Assembly: GCF_022682495.2 (NCBI RefSeq)
Contig: NC_071396.1
Coordinates: 20,395,735-20,459,734 of the forward strand
Direction of reading: 5' to 3'
DNA length: 64,000 nt
From: Desmodus rotundus
Lineage: Eukaryota > Chordata > Mammalia > Chiroptera > Phyllostomidae
The notes under the pieces are model-generated. The model worked only from the letters and a program-made list of their open reading frames with translations. It searched no databases and had not been told where the DNA came from. Made by a program: the position numbers and the translations under genes. Shown piece after piece: positions 23,277-35,080 of this stretch; position 1 is the stretch's first letter, and every line of letters begins with the position of its first letter.

Positions 23277-25262
23277 TCCTGGACAGTTAAAAAAATATTT
23301 TATTGATTATGCTATTACAGTTGTCCCAATTGTTCCTCCTTTGCCCTGCCTGCCCCTCCCTCCAGCATTCCCCGCCTTCATTCAGGTCCATGGGTCATGC
23401 ATATAAGTTCTTCGGCTTCACCATTTCCTATCCTATTCTTAACCTCCCCGTTTATTTTGTACCTACCGATTTGTACTTAATCCCTGCACCTTTTCCCCAT
23501 TCACCCCTTTCCCCCCCAATGATCTCCGTGTCCGTGATTCTGTTCCCATTCTGGTTGTTTGCTTAGTTTGCTTTTTTAGATTCAGTTGTTGATAGTTGTG
23601 ACTTTGTTGTCATTTTAATGTTCATAGTTTTGATCTTCTTCTTCTTAAATAAATCCCGTTAACGTTTCATGTAGTAACGTGATGATGAACTCCCTTGACC
23701 TTACCTGGGAAGCCCTTTATCTGCCCTTGCATTCTAAAATGATAGCTTTGCTGGATAGAGTCATCTTGGATGTAGGTCTTTGCCCTTCATGATTTTGAAT
23801 ACTTCTTTCTGGCCCCTTCTTGCCTGCAAGGTTTCTTTTGAGAAATCAGCTGACAGTCTTATGGGAACTCCTTTGTAAGGTGTTCTTTGTAGGAACTCTG
23901 CTTTTCTCTTGCTGCTTTTAAGATTCTCTATCTTTAACCTTTTGCATTTTAATTATGATGTGTCTTGGTAGGGTCCTCTTTGGGTCCAACTTGTTTGGAA
24001 CTCTCTGTGTTTCCTGGACTTCTACATCTATTTCCTCCACCAAATTGGGGAAGTTTTCTTTATTTCTTCAAATAAGTTTTCAATTTTTGCTCTTTCTCTT
24101 CTCCTTCTGGCATCCCTGATTCAGATGTTTATATGTCTGAAGATGTCTCAGAGGCTTCTTATACTATCCTCGTTTTTGGAATTCTTTTTTGTTTTTGTGC
24201 TTCTGGTCGAATGCTTAGTTCTTCCTTACGTTCCAAGTTGCTGGTTTGAATCCTGGCTTCCTCCACTGATGGTTCCCTGTAGCTGCTTCTTTATTTCACT
24301 TAGTGTAACTTCACTTCCTCCTTTACGTTGTTGCCGTGCTCGGTGAGTTCTCTGAGCGTCCTGATCACCAGTGTTTGAACTCTGCATCTGATAGGTTGGC
24401 TATCTCTGTTTCGTTTAGTTCTTTTTCTGGGGTTTGTTTTGTTCTTTCATTGGGTCATATTTCCTTGTCTCTTCAACTTGGCAGCCTCCCTGTGTCTGTT
24501 TCTGTGTATTAGGTAGAGCTGCTTTGACACCCTCTAAGTTGTGTGGGGGTGGAGCCTTAGGTAATCGCCAGGGTGGGGCAACCCACTTCACCAATTTGTG
24601 GCTCTGCGTGTGTGTGGGGGGGGAGGGCTCAGAGAGGGGACAGTGTCACTGCCTGGCTTCTGTAGGTTTGCCTGACACTTGCCCCATTTCCAGTCACTGC
24701 ACCCAGTCACTTCCCATATGTGACTGGCTCCCTTCTAGCTGTTGCCCTGGAGGTGAATCCCAGAATGGGTGGGTTTGTGTACGTTCTAAGTCCCTGCGGT
24801 CCCTTTAAGCCGAGCTTCCTAAAAACCTGGTAGTTTCTTCCACCACCCCAACCCCCACTGGTTTTTACAGCCAGAACTTATGGGGATTTCTCTTCCTGGC
24901 TCTGGAACCCCGGGCTGTGCGGTCTGGCCTGGGGCTGGGATTGCTCCCTCCCAAGGTGTCTGTCCTGATTTGTACCCACACGTGGATGTGGGATCATCCA
25001 TTCTGCCGCTGCCACCACCTCTCCACACCACGCCGTGTCTCCACGCCTCTCCATCTGTCCTGTGACTCTGCTCCTCCTGCCCATCTGGATGAGTGTGGCT
25101 TCTTTAAATCGCTGGTTGTCAGACTTCCATACAGCGTGGTTTTCTGACGGTTCTGGGTGGTATTTGTTTTGGGATCAAGTTGTCATTGTTTCCATGGTTG
25201 TGTGAGGAAGTGAAGTGTATCTCCCCACTCCTCCATCTTGACCAGAAGTCTCCTGGACTGTT
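23277..25262 (-). mobile_element. LINE-1-derived or related bat repeat with target-site duplications
   Basis: The block 23289-25250 is flanked by TCCTGGACAGTT (23277-23288) and TCCTGGACTGTT (25251-25262), an 11/12 match that looks like a target-site duplication. The left edge read on the minus strand ends in CAATAAAATATTTTTTT, a polyadenylation signal plus decayed tail. The interior starts (plus strand) 'TTTATTGATTATGCTATTAC' and has 'TTGCTGGATAGAGTCATCTT' and 'GTTTCTTTTGAGAAATCAGC' words common in bat LINE-1 5'UTR-like sequence read in reverse. The right edge ends 'CTCCTCCATCTTGACCAGAA'. No transposase or full reverse transcriptase was recognised. The family name is uncertain. Confidence 0.7.
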
Positions 25263-25884
25263 CTTACGGACTCAAAGAATATTAGCATTTGGGGGAATTT
25301 TGGAGGTCCTCTAGTATATCTCTCTTACATCGGAGACTAGAAAAGGGGCTGGGCTGTGGCCCCCCAGGACTCCCCTAGGCTCTTGTGTCCTCCTGTGCTG
25401 TGCTTGGGTGGCCTCCCTAACAGAAGGGAGTCAGGGTCAGAGGCTGGAGTCGCCGTTCTGGGGGGCCCCTGACTGAGATTGAAGTGGTCGTGGAAAAAGT
25501 CCAGGATCCCCACGTGGATGACTGTAGCTGGTCTCCTTGCTCCTTCGTCAGACCCCCTGGTTTGAAGGCCCGAGCTGCACTGGATGGCGAGGAACAGCAT
25601 CTGAACAGCCAGACGATCCCATCTTCAGTTTCCCCCAAGATGCGGGCTGGGCTGGGCTCGCTCAGTCACCTCTTTCTTCATCCAGCCACTGACCACGGCT
25701 GGGTGGGCTTCGGCTTTGAAAGGGGCCATATATCATGCCCTAGAGTCCTGACTGCTCCACTCCGTGGCTGCTTTCCCTACACAAACTGCCTCCTTCAAGG
25801 CCACTGCCAACCAAGCGACTGGCTGATGCACCGAACCCCTCCAACTGAGACAGAGATAACGTGTGTTGAGCTTTCTGGGACAGG

Positions 25885-26010
25885 TGTGCATCGTATCACT
25901 CTCACAGCCATTCTAGAAGATGAGCATGAACGTTCTGTTTTGACGTGAGGTCCCTAAGGCTCAGAGATGTTAAGTAACTTGCCCCAGGCTCAACAGCTTG
26001 TGAGAGTGGA
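25885..26010 (-). repeat. MIR SINE fragment, reverse
   Basis: The words 'AAGGCTCAGAGATGTTAAGT' and 'AACTTGCCCCAGGCTCAACA' are the reverse complement of the MIR core. Confidence 0.65.
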
Positions 26011-27652
26011 ACTGAGACCCAGACTTGCCCCTGGACGGGAGCGTGGCTGTCATGTCAGAATCCCTGAGTCTGAAGAGCCAGGAAACATGAAAACACACAT
26101 CAGCTCAGAGTCACAGGACGACACAGGCCAGCTCAGGCTCCTTTCGACAGCCACCACCGTGGCCATGAGTGGCTGGGCTGGCCCCGCATTAGAAGACACA
26201 CTTGCTTCTTTCTGTTCTGCCCACGTGACCTGGGCCTGTCCGTGTTTTCCAGGACAGGCAGCCCCTGTTCCCAGTAACTGTCTTACTGACCCGCGTCCTC
26301 TCTGCCGTCTGCCCCACAAACCTGATGCTCCGCCCCTTCATGCCTGGGTGCCTGGAGCCTGTATGCTCAGCCCTCCAGGACGGGGACGGTGTCAGCGCCC
26401 TCCAGGCTGCGGAGACAACCCAGTGGAAGGTGCCGGCTGATCCAGTGTCTGAGAGAAGAGAACCCGCGCACCAGGTAGACATTATCCTGGGCGAACATCT
26501 CCACCTGCTCATCAACGACAAACTTTCAGTCACTCCAGCCGGCTGCTGGTGTCTCACAGACTTTGCTAGCTCTCTGAATTCCTGAAGACGAGAGGAGGGA
26601 AACCCACCACGACTCAGAGGGGGCCACTCTTAGGGGATAGGTCACACCCTTCTAAGAGGAGTGATGATTGTTAGAGACCCAAGTTCCATCACCCACACCG
26701 GCTCTTCGGACCCTCGCTCTGGCCTGGCCTGCTGCCAAAGCTTCAACCCTGCACGGTGATCAGTATTCCATGGCCAGCACAGGCCCAGCTGACCAGGTGG
26801 CCAGGATGGTTAGGCTGTATCACTGCAGACACAGGGGAAGCCCCTTAGCCACGTTTGATAACAAAGGAGAGATCGGATGGGCCACACTGTTCTCTGTGCA
26901 TCTAGGAGGATTTCAAGTGTTTTCGCACCGCCTTCTCTTAACCTCAAAATACTTCTGTTTTCTTGCGCTTACATGCAGAATGAACCTCACAGCCGCTCTT
27001 CCCAGGAGCAGGGTCTCCTTCTGCAATTTGCTTTACATGTCAGAGCCACACCAGAAAGTTCCATGCATTTCCTTGGCTCTTTGCCTCAAAATAAAGTCAC
27101 TAAGGGCGAGAGTGGGTGGCGGCGGGCCCCAGGGCGTCCATGTCTGCGGTGTTCAGCCGGGAAGGCTGTCTGGGTTACTGCTGGGACTACCCAGCGGTAA
27201 CATTCTTCCGGGAGATGTATCAGATCATTTATTTGCTGAAAGCTTTTTTTGGGTGGTAGCACAGTGAGCTTTTAATTCCAAAATTAACACTAAGCCTTAA
27301 AACAAAATTTCCCTCACTGCAAGCTAAAAATACTGCCCAGCGGTTGACTCACGTCCCGCTGCTGTTTGAGTTGGTAAGTGGGCAGGAATCTGCCATTTGG
27401 GTGATGTCATACTTCCCAGGACAGGAGGGAAGGACATAATAGGGCCCAGTGGTGGTCCTTTGCCAGGAGTCAGCACGGTTCGCTCTAAGGAAACCGCCGT
27501 GCAAAGGGCTCTTTGCTTAGTGCGAGGCCTGCCCGGGCTCAGTGGAAGGAGGGAGTGACAGATGCTCTAACTAGGAAAGAACTGACTAGCCATGGCCCAA
27601 TCCTCTTTTTGTCCTTGTTTGTGGCAAGTGGTGACAGGGCAATAGCAGCTCC

Positions 27653-27669
27653 TGGCCACTAGAGGGAGA
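27653..27669 (+). promoter_or_regulatory. CTCF-like motif
   Basis: The sequence TGGCCACTAGAGGGAGA agrees with the CTCF consensus at 15 of 17 positions, including CCACTAGAGG. It differs at the C of the GGC triplet (A here) and at the last base. Binding is inferred from the motif alone. Confidence 0.5.
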
Positions 27670-28325
27670 TAAGCAGAAGCCACCAGGATTCGGTCAAAAC
27701 TAAATGTCACCTTGTCCTTTTATTGAGGGCAAGTCCCTCTGTATTTGATCTGCATTTACCATATTTCATGCAACGGTGATAAGCTTGGACTATCCTAAAT
27801 TTGATTCGATTTCAAAGGAATTTACTAGGTCTCGGTTGTAACAACAACAGGTAACTCAAGGGATGTCGTTTCGCTCCCCCTAGCCTGTCCTTCCACAGCT
27901 GGATTTAGCGCGAGTGTGTTGCGTCCACCCTGTCTCCGAGTGCATGGTCCAGACTGAGGCCTGCCAAGGCCGCCGTGGCTCGTGGGTCTGTCCTGCGCAG
28001 ACAGTGATGGTGTTAGCAGACAGCGAGGGCTGAGCACGTGGGGCAGGGGGCACACCCCCACCCAGGCTGGATCCCCGCCTGGCACGCACTGTAGGGAATG
28101 CTTGTTGAGATGCTTGAAATGAAAGGCGCTTTGATGAATGCTTGTCTAGTATGGTTCGCAAGCAAGAAGGCCGGCGAGGCACACCAAGAACCGGGCCCTC
28201 TGACGGGCCCCTGAGCTGCGTGGTCAGCAGCCTAGGCTTACGGTCCCGAACGTGGAGCTGAGCAAGCCAGTGGGCGGGGCTGGTGGACGCGAGTGAGGGG
28301 AGGAGACAGGTAGCAAGGAACTTAC

Positions 28326-28545
28326 CCTCACGCCCATGAACCTGTCCCTGAGAACGATCCACGAGAGCAAGAACACAAAAGCCTTGTTGCAGCAGAAGAG
28401 CACAGAGGCGTCCGTAGTGTTTATTTTCGTTATTGCGTATAAGTACAGGTAGTTTGTGAGAGTCCACAGAACCCCAAAGGGGGCTGCCTTGGTAAAAAAC
28501 ACCTTCAAAGTCAAGCCATTGTCTCCAAAAAATCGGCAGCATTCC
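28326..28545 (-). CDS. SLC35F3: SLC35F3 coding exon (residues 135-207)
   Basis: This 220 bp exon begins with the last base of a split arginine codon and encodes 73 residues starting ECCRFFGDNGLTLKVFF. Two hydrophobic spans are visible: AAPFGVLWTLTNYLYLYAI and SVLFCCNKAFVFLLSWIVL. Between them is the INTTDAS loop, and after them LRDRFMGVR. The acceptor is TCTTTCCTGTTTTAG and the donor GTAAGT. It is the most upstream SLC35F3 exon in the window. A different open frame of 220 codons crossing it (27880-28542) is a shadow. The upstream exons for residues 1-134 were not found to the right, so the gene continues beyond 64000. Confidence 0.95.
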
Positions 28546-30066
28546 CTAAAACAGGAAAGAAGGCAGTGTTATTACACGCGTATATGTTCCTATACCCGGT
28601 CTTTCTTAAAGCAAATATAGGGCGGAGCAGGATCTTTTTATTTTTCATCATTGGTTATCAATAGCTCTCAATGTAAGCTGTTCACCGATTGCTTTTGTCC
28701 ATTGGCGAAAATGTCGCACGAGGGTCTGATGTTGTGACTCGTGACTCTTGTGTCTGGTTTGCAGTTGACGCTTCAAGACGCAGGGGGATGCTGGGACTGT
28801 CTGACCTGAAGGAGGGCCAGTTCCACGGGGACTGGCTGAGGGGTCCTGTCACTTGCTTAGAGAGAGAAGGAAGCCACTAGCCACTAGAGTGTTTTTTAAG
28901 AGGAGGGTGGCTGCTTGAAGAGAATCATCGAAACATACTTTCTAAGAGTTTGCCCCACACTGGACCTGCCTTTGTGACCAGGCAGGAGTGGCCCTCCTTG
29001 GGAACACCTAACTCACTTCGGCTGCGGCACTACGACACGTTCGCAGTCCCCACATTCTCTCCGTGAGGCCGTTTGTCGGAGAGTTCGCTGTTCCACCATG
29101 TGGAAGTTCCCGTGTCCATGCTGTCTAAGAGCCTAACGGGTGGGAAAGCGGATCTGAGCTTTGGCGGCGTGAGAGTGAGGCGAGGAAGCCGGCAGAGAGG
29201 AAGGTTCTCGATGCCATCCTACATTCTAGGGGCAGGGCCGCCGATCGTCAGAAAAGCACTTAAGAAAGACCGAGCCAACTCTGCACACGCAGCAGGAGAC
29301 GGCAGAGGAGACCGCGGGCGGAGAGGTGGAGAGTGCCCTGAGAGGGGCCTGGCCCACACGCGGCTCTCCGTTGCTGGGACTGTGGGGGCGTGAAGACCAC
29401 AGGTCCTCGGGGCCCAAGGAGCCAGGCCTGGAGGCGGACGCGCAGGGACACACGGCTCCTCCCTCCCCCGCCCCTCCAGCCATCCCTGCCCCCTCCAACT
29501 GTCACACCCCCCACACCTGCCACCCCCCCCAAACAACCAGTCCCCCACAGCTACCACCCCTCTCCAGCTGTCACCATCCAGTCTCACAGGCGTGGACCAG
29601 CACAGCGGATGTGCCAGAGAGGACAGGGGTTGGTGAAAGAAGAGGCGGAACTAGACACCCAGTCGGCCAGGGTGGGGAGTGGTTGCCGCCTAATAGTACA
29701 GTGCAGCAGTAAAGGACGAAAATTAAAAAAAAAACAGTCAGAAGAGAACTGGTGAGATTTTTCAATGTAATTTTGTTGGTTCTCACCCTCAACCCACAGA
29801 AGAAACAAAACTCGTCATCACCTTCACTGGACTCAGCCCTACGTTGCTTCTAAACGGACCAGCCCCAGGTAAAACATTTGAACCGCTGACTTGACTTTGA
29901 AATCAGTTCCACTGAATCAACCTCATGTTGGCTTTATGTAAGTGAAGCTCTCACCTGGCCAGCAGGCAGGTATTTCCGTCTGCCACGTGATTTTCAGTGG
30001 CATTCTCTATGGGGTCTTCTCAAGCGCCTGCTCACAGAGCAGTCTCCTTCCCCCAGGACACAGACT

Positions 30067-30095
30067 GGGACCGGGACCGGGACCGGGACCGGGAC
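30067..30095. repeat. GGGACC tandem repeat
   Basis: Four perfect GGGACC units and a partial fifth occur in tandem. The G triplets make a G-quadruplex on the plus strand possible. Confidence 0.95.
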
Positions 30096-33000
30096 GGCTG
30101 CCTTTGTGCCGTGACTGCAGTGGCCGCAGAGTGAGGCCAGTCCCTTGAGGGGGACCCACAGGGGACACAAGTGCTCTTTCCTGCCTTTAATGCCAACCAC
30201 TTCAGCCAAGAGCTTACCCTTCTTATGGGAACGCACCGCGAGGAGGACATCCAACTTCCCTCTGACTCACTCTCACAAAAAAGGACCCACGTGGTGACAG
30301 GGGCCCTCCGGCATCAATCTGAGGGTCTACGTTCCATCCCCTCTAAGTGAGCTGGTTGCAGAAGTGGTGGGAAAGGCGGCAGGCGGGGCTCAGCCAGCGC
30401 TGGGGACTGATGTCTGAGTTACTGCCTGGAAGTGGGGAGGGGAGAGGGGATCGGGGAGTGGGGAGCGGGCACTGTCCTGCAGACTGCTAGGCAGGGCCTC
30501 TGGGCCCAGTGGAGCTCTGCTGGCCCTTCGAGGTCTCACGGCCAGGGGGTCATAGCTCGGTTGATGGATCTTAGTTCCAATGAGGCTAAGATGATTGGAC
30601 CCCGGGCTAGAGAGCCTTGTGCTGTTTTAGGACCAAAGACAGTCCTAATACACTTCAGCTGGGGAGGAAGCCATGGCAACAGGAGGCGGGGCTCCCCACC
30701 GAGAGAGACCAGTCCTGCCAGGACATCCTGGGAGGGAGTCCGCTGGAAAGTCGGGGTTAGGGAGCACAGGGAAAGCACTGATCGGTTTTTGAGGTGGTGG
30801 AATATTTAGAAGGAAAGAGCTATCGCTAATGCAAATCAAGGTAAATGAGACACAAGAGGAAGATATTGCTGGCTGGTCGAAGGCCAGGTTGTCCCCAAAG
30901 GGAGATGGGGTCAGGGAGCACCATTCGCAATCAGGTAATAACGAGACCACTACCGCCCAAGAACCGGGAAAGCATTATGTTGAGGGGAAAGAATCAGGAA
31001 GAGGGGTGGGGTGGGACAGAAATCAGGGGGCATGCACATTTAGGAAACACAGAGGTAAGCGTGTGACTCGGGCAGGTTGGTATAAATGCCAGGTGAACTA
31101 TCCACAAGAACTGGGAGTGGCTGCGAGTGAGCAGGAGTTGCTGTTTTTTCATAATAATGTTTTAGCTGTCATTTTGCTTTCCCAAAGTATGTGCATGTAT
31201 TAAATTGCTAAAAATAAAAAAATATTTAAAAACATGTAAGGGAGTGGCCCAGTCTCTGTGGCCGGAGCAGAAACCCGAGCTTCTGAGGCAGCTTTGAGAG
31301 CACAGTTTGAAAACCAGGCGGAGAAGCCCTGCAAGTCACCGGGAAGGACGCCTGCGCCCAGACCCACGGATCGAGTGCCGCTCTCCGGTTCAGACCGCGG
31401 TGGAGCCAGACCTGCAGCCTGCGCTCCCTCCTCAGCCAGGGCTCCCGAGATGCCCTCTCTCTTCACGATCCTTTCCGTCATTTCCGTCACCCTTTAAACC
31501 TGTCAGAGCTTGCTAACCTTAAAACATCCCCTACAGCAAGCAAGCACCTCTTCAGCCCTTCCCCTCCCCGCTCTCTCCCGGAGCCAAACTGTTTCAGAAG
31601 TCACCCGCACCCTAGTCCCCCCAGGGCTGCCTCTCCATTCAGCGCTGGGTGAGTGGTAGGGGTTCAGGGTCTGCTCCCACCACTCACCCAAACCCCTGGA
31701 ATGGCTTACTCGTGACCTTGAGTTGCTACATCCCATAGGCCCTTCCCAGTGTTCACATTACTCTCAGGAGGCTCTGACTGTCGTCGCTCCTCCTTGAAAC
31801 ACCCCCTTGGCTCCAGCTCCGCACACCCCACGGGCCTCCTCCTACCTCTCACCGGACAGCCACACTCGGATACCATATTATTCACAAATTTTCCTATTCT
31901 GATGAAAAGATGGCCAATACATTCATGCTTAGTTCTACAAAACTTTCAGAATTTTCCCTACAGAACAACTGTATTCCCAATGGAATGTGGGGGGGTATAG
32001 AAGGACAGCTTGTGAAGCCCACTGTGACCCCCGAGAAGAGGGCATGTCTGTGTAGTTAACTGTGTCACGCAGGACACCGGCGCCAGCCCCTGGGGTGTGC
32101 CTGGATGCTCATTTTACCCGCAAGGGGTCAGCTCCCAACTTCAGCACACAGCACAGGGTTTTCCTGGGAGGTGGGTGGAGGGAGGGCCGGGGAGCGCGGC
32201 AGACTGGTGTAACCTGTGCCACCCGCAGTCTCCGTTCCAAGGACCGGTGAGCAGACTGCAGGTGGTTGTGAAGGTGCTAAATCCAGCGTCAGCAGGAAGG
32301 CCCGCCCCTGGGAGCTTGAATGTTTCTCAAGCTGGAGACTCTGAGATTAGGAAATAAAACCACCAAATTTATGGTGGCATCCAGCGTTGATATCGTGGTT
32401 GGCTTTATTTTTTTCATTTACTTAGAGCTTTGAGCGGGCACAAGCAGCAAAGACCAGTTCCCAAAGCTATGAATTAGGCTCTTATTTTGAAAATATTCGG
32501 ACATGGATTGGAAATTTTCCCGTGGAAGGGTTTTCTCATGCGAGCTGCCGCTGCCCATGGAGAGGGGCCGCGTCTGCACAGGGTGTTCAGCGTCACACAT
32601 CCCCTCCACGGCAGGCCGGGCTGAGCCTCGGCGTGTGCCCCGGTGTTCCAGAATCGAATTGTGAAGACTTTCCTAAAAGTAAATAACGAAGATGAACTTC
32701 CACAGCATACTTAGGAAAGATGAGTTATTTTACTAGTTTGGTTCCTACACTGTAGGTTTTCTAAGTGACTAGTAGAGTTTTTTGCTAGCAGCGAGTCTAG
32801 CAATTGTTTATGTGTCTGGTTGAAATGGCATCTACCTGTCTGTCTGTCTAGTTACTGACCAGTTCTGAAAACACGTGCTTGAGACGTTTAGAGGAAGGAA
32901 AACGTAGTTCCGCTCTGATGTTTGTGGCGATGTCCTTTTCAGAAGGGACCGGAGAGAAGGGGGGCCCTCCCAGCGTGCAGAGACGCTGGTTCCCTGAGGC

Positions 33001-33271
33001 TTTCCCTGGAATGATCCGCCCTTCGCTGTGTCTTGGCGAGGGGACATTCAAGAAGCAGACTGCCTGCTTGTCCCACCGGCTAGGAATTTCCCAGCCTCCT
33101 GCGCAGGCATCTGTTCTTCCTTTGGGGCCCAGCCGGCTGCTTTGCACGCACACTCAAGGAGCAGACAATCTGAAAAGTGCAGAGTGCTCACTCCCTGCGC
33201 GAGGTCCTGTCCACAGGGCTCCTGGCTGACCTGCTCGTTCCAATGAAGCAATGCTGGGTTTCATGCCTCCA

Positions 33272-33284
33272 GGGGGGGGGGGGG
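33272..33284. repeat. G13 homopolymer
   Basis: A run of 13 G residues. Lengths of such runs are unstable and error-prone in sequencing. Confidence 0.95.
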
Positions 33285-34507
33285 ATGGATTGAAGCAGCA
33301 AAAACAGGATGGCCAGCAGCTTCTTTACACATGGAGACTGAACAGCCAGCTGAAGCAGTGTGGCCACCTCGGAAGGGTGGGCCCTCAGCATTTCCTCCGC
33401 GTCCAAAAGAGCCTCCTGGTACAGAAACCATTCTGCCTGTTTTAGAGACTTCGTGCAAACTCGGCCACATGGAATACAGCTGCTCCGAGGATCTCTACTT
33501 GTGAGAACCACCCCACCCAGCGACCGGCCGCAAGGTTTTCTGCAGTGGGGACACCGCGGGACCTTCTGGGGCCGGATGGGACTTCTCTCCTGTGCAGAGA
33601 GGGGATACACAGGCTCTGCTGAGGGTCCTTAGCGCAGACGTGGAATTGGTGGCTCCGGAAGTGTCGAACTTCAATGAAGCACAGCCCCGAGGAGCAGAGG
33701 GCCAGTGCCGAGCACTGTTCACTGAGTCCCGGAGAGAGCAGCTGCTGGGCTCCACGTCCACATTGGGCCTTTGCACGAGTTCCATGTCCGGGACGGCTCA
33801 TGCTGAGTTCCACTGAGCTGGCAGGTGTGGAACCAGGACCACAGGCTCACAACACAGGGATGTTTAGCACAGTGGAGGAGGTGTGGGATGTCCTCTGTAC
33901 CTTTCCCGGCCATCGAAAGGCGGCTGCAGCCCAGACTTCACAAGGATGCTGGGGTGACATGGGGTCGGATGGTGCCCGCAGACTCCCAGAGCTGACCCCA
34001 CTGCTGTTGCAGACACGGCACTCGTCCACTGGCCGGTCCCACTTTCCTCCTACTGGGTGTCCTTTTGGGCTTTGGAGCGTAGAAAGGAGCACAGCTAGCT
34101 GACCACAAGGAAGACCTTTCTAGTAACTATTCCACCAGAGGAGGACCCAGGGCTCCCATGTGGGCCCACTCGTTCTCCCAACACCACCTTTCAGGGATCT
34201 GGGATTCTACCAGTGCACAAGGAGCACTAGCAGAAAGTCCCGAAATCTGGTGCAGTTTCTTGAAGACCTTGGGAGAGCGGCTCTCCCTCCCCAGCCCCGC
34301 CGGCCTCCACCCTGGGACCGCGAATCCGAGACTAGAGATGGAGGCCTGGGCCCGTGACCAGCGGCTCTGCCTCTGCCACCGTGGCAGACAGTGGCGTTTG
34401 GTACGGATCAGTGGCCATCGTGGCAACGACGGAAGCCCAAGCTCTGCAGGGAGTACTGTGGCGTCCAACGAGCTGTTTCATCAGCTGTCTTGCAGGCCCG
34501 CTCCCCG

Positions 34508-34521
34508 CCCCCAGGGGGCGT
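34508..34521 (+). promoter_or_regulatory. Weaker CTCF-like motif
   Basis: CCCCCAGGGGGCGT matches 12 of the 14 core CTCF positions. It lies in a GC-rich, CpG-containing stretch. Motif evidence only. Confidence 0.3.
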
Positions 34522-34959
34522 AAGGGGGCACGAGCCGCAACTTGTCCCAAGGAGCTGTCTGCTAAAGCTGGCTGCTGGCGGGGACCCAGCAAAGACCGCA
34601 GGGTGAAGACCGGGGCTCCGCCTCCTTACCAAGCGAGGCATTTCTCTGCTCTGGACTGAACTTGGCTCTGCCCAGTGCCGTGCTCCGCCAGGCTCAGAAG
34701 TTCAGAGTCACCCCTGCCTTGCTGTGCCCTTCACGGAGCTACCTGGTGCCTACCTCCTCCGGGGATTCCTCCTGGACTAGCCACCACTCCCGCAGTGTGC
34801 CGCACACCTGCCCATTCTAGCCCGTGCCCAGCCCCTCGCATCTCTAGAGTTCCGTAAATGCTGCTCCCATCACTGTCTCTTCCCATGGCACGCCGGCCTC
34901 TCCCTGAAGAGATTAGCTAAAGAGCGGAGATGCACCGTCCACGGGCTCAGACCACAGCG

Positions 34960-35080
34960 TGGCCGTGGCCGGAGGGAAGGGGGGGGCTGGGTGCAGGTGA
35001 GCAAAGGGTGGGGTGGGGGAACGGGGAACATCTGCAAGAGTGTCAACAATAAAATTACAGTTAAAAAGAAGAAAAACAAG
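34960..35080 (+). repeat. Retroelement 3' tail (LINE-1-like)
   Basis: A G-rich run is followed by 'GGGGAACATCTGCAAGAGTG' and 'TCAACAATAAAATTACAG', then an A-rich tail near 35075. This combination resembles the 3' end of bat LINE-1 copies. The 5' extent is unclear. Confidence 0.45.

Larger units (their letters stand above)
20494..28325 (-). other. SLC35F3: SLC35F3 intron, 7.8 kb
   Basis: This intron carries a MIR relic (about 21.5 kb), a 2 kb repeat with target duplications (23289-25250), a further MIR relic (about 25.9 kb) and a CTCF-like motif (27653-27669). The rest is unassigned sequence. Confidence 0.8.

Noticed and set aside
27880..28542. 220-codon minus-strand frame overlapping the SLC35F3 exon at 28326-28545
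   Set aside because: It is in a different frame from the recognised exon and runs on into intron without splice support.
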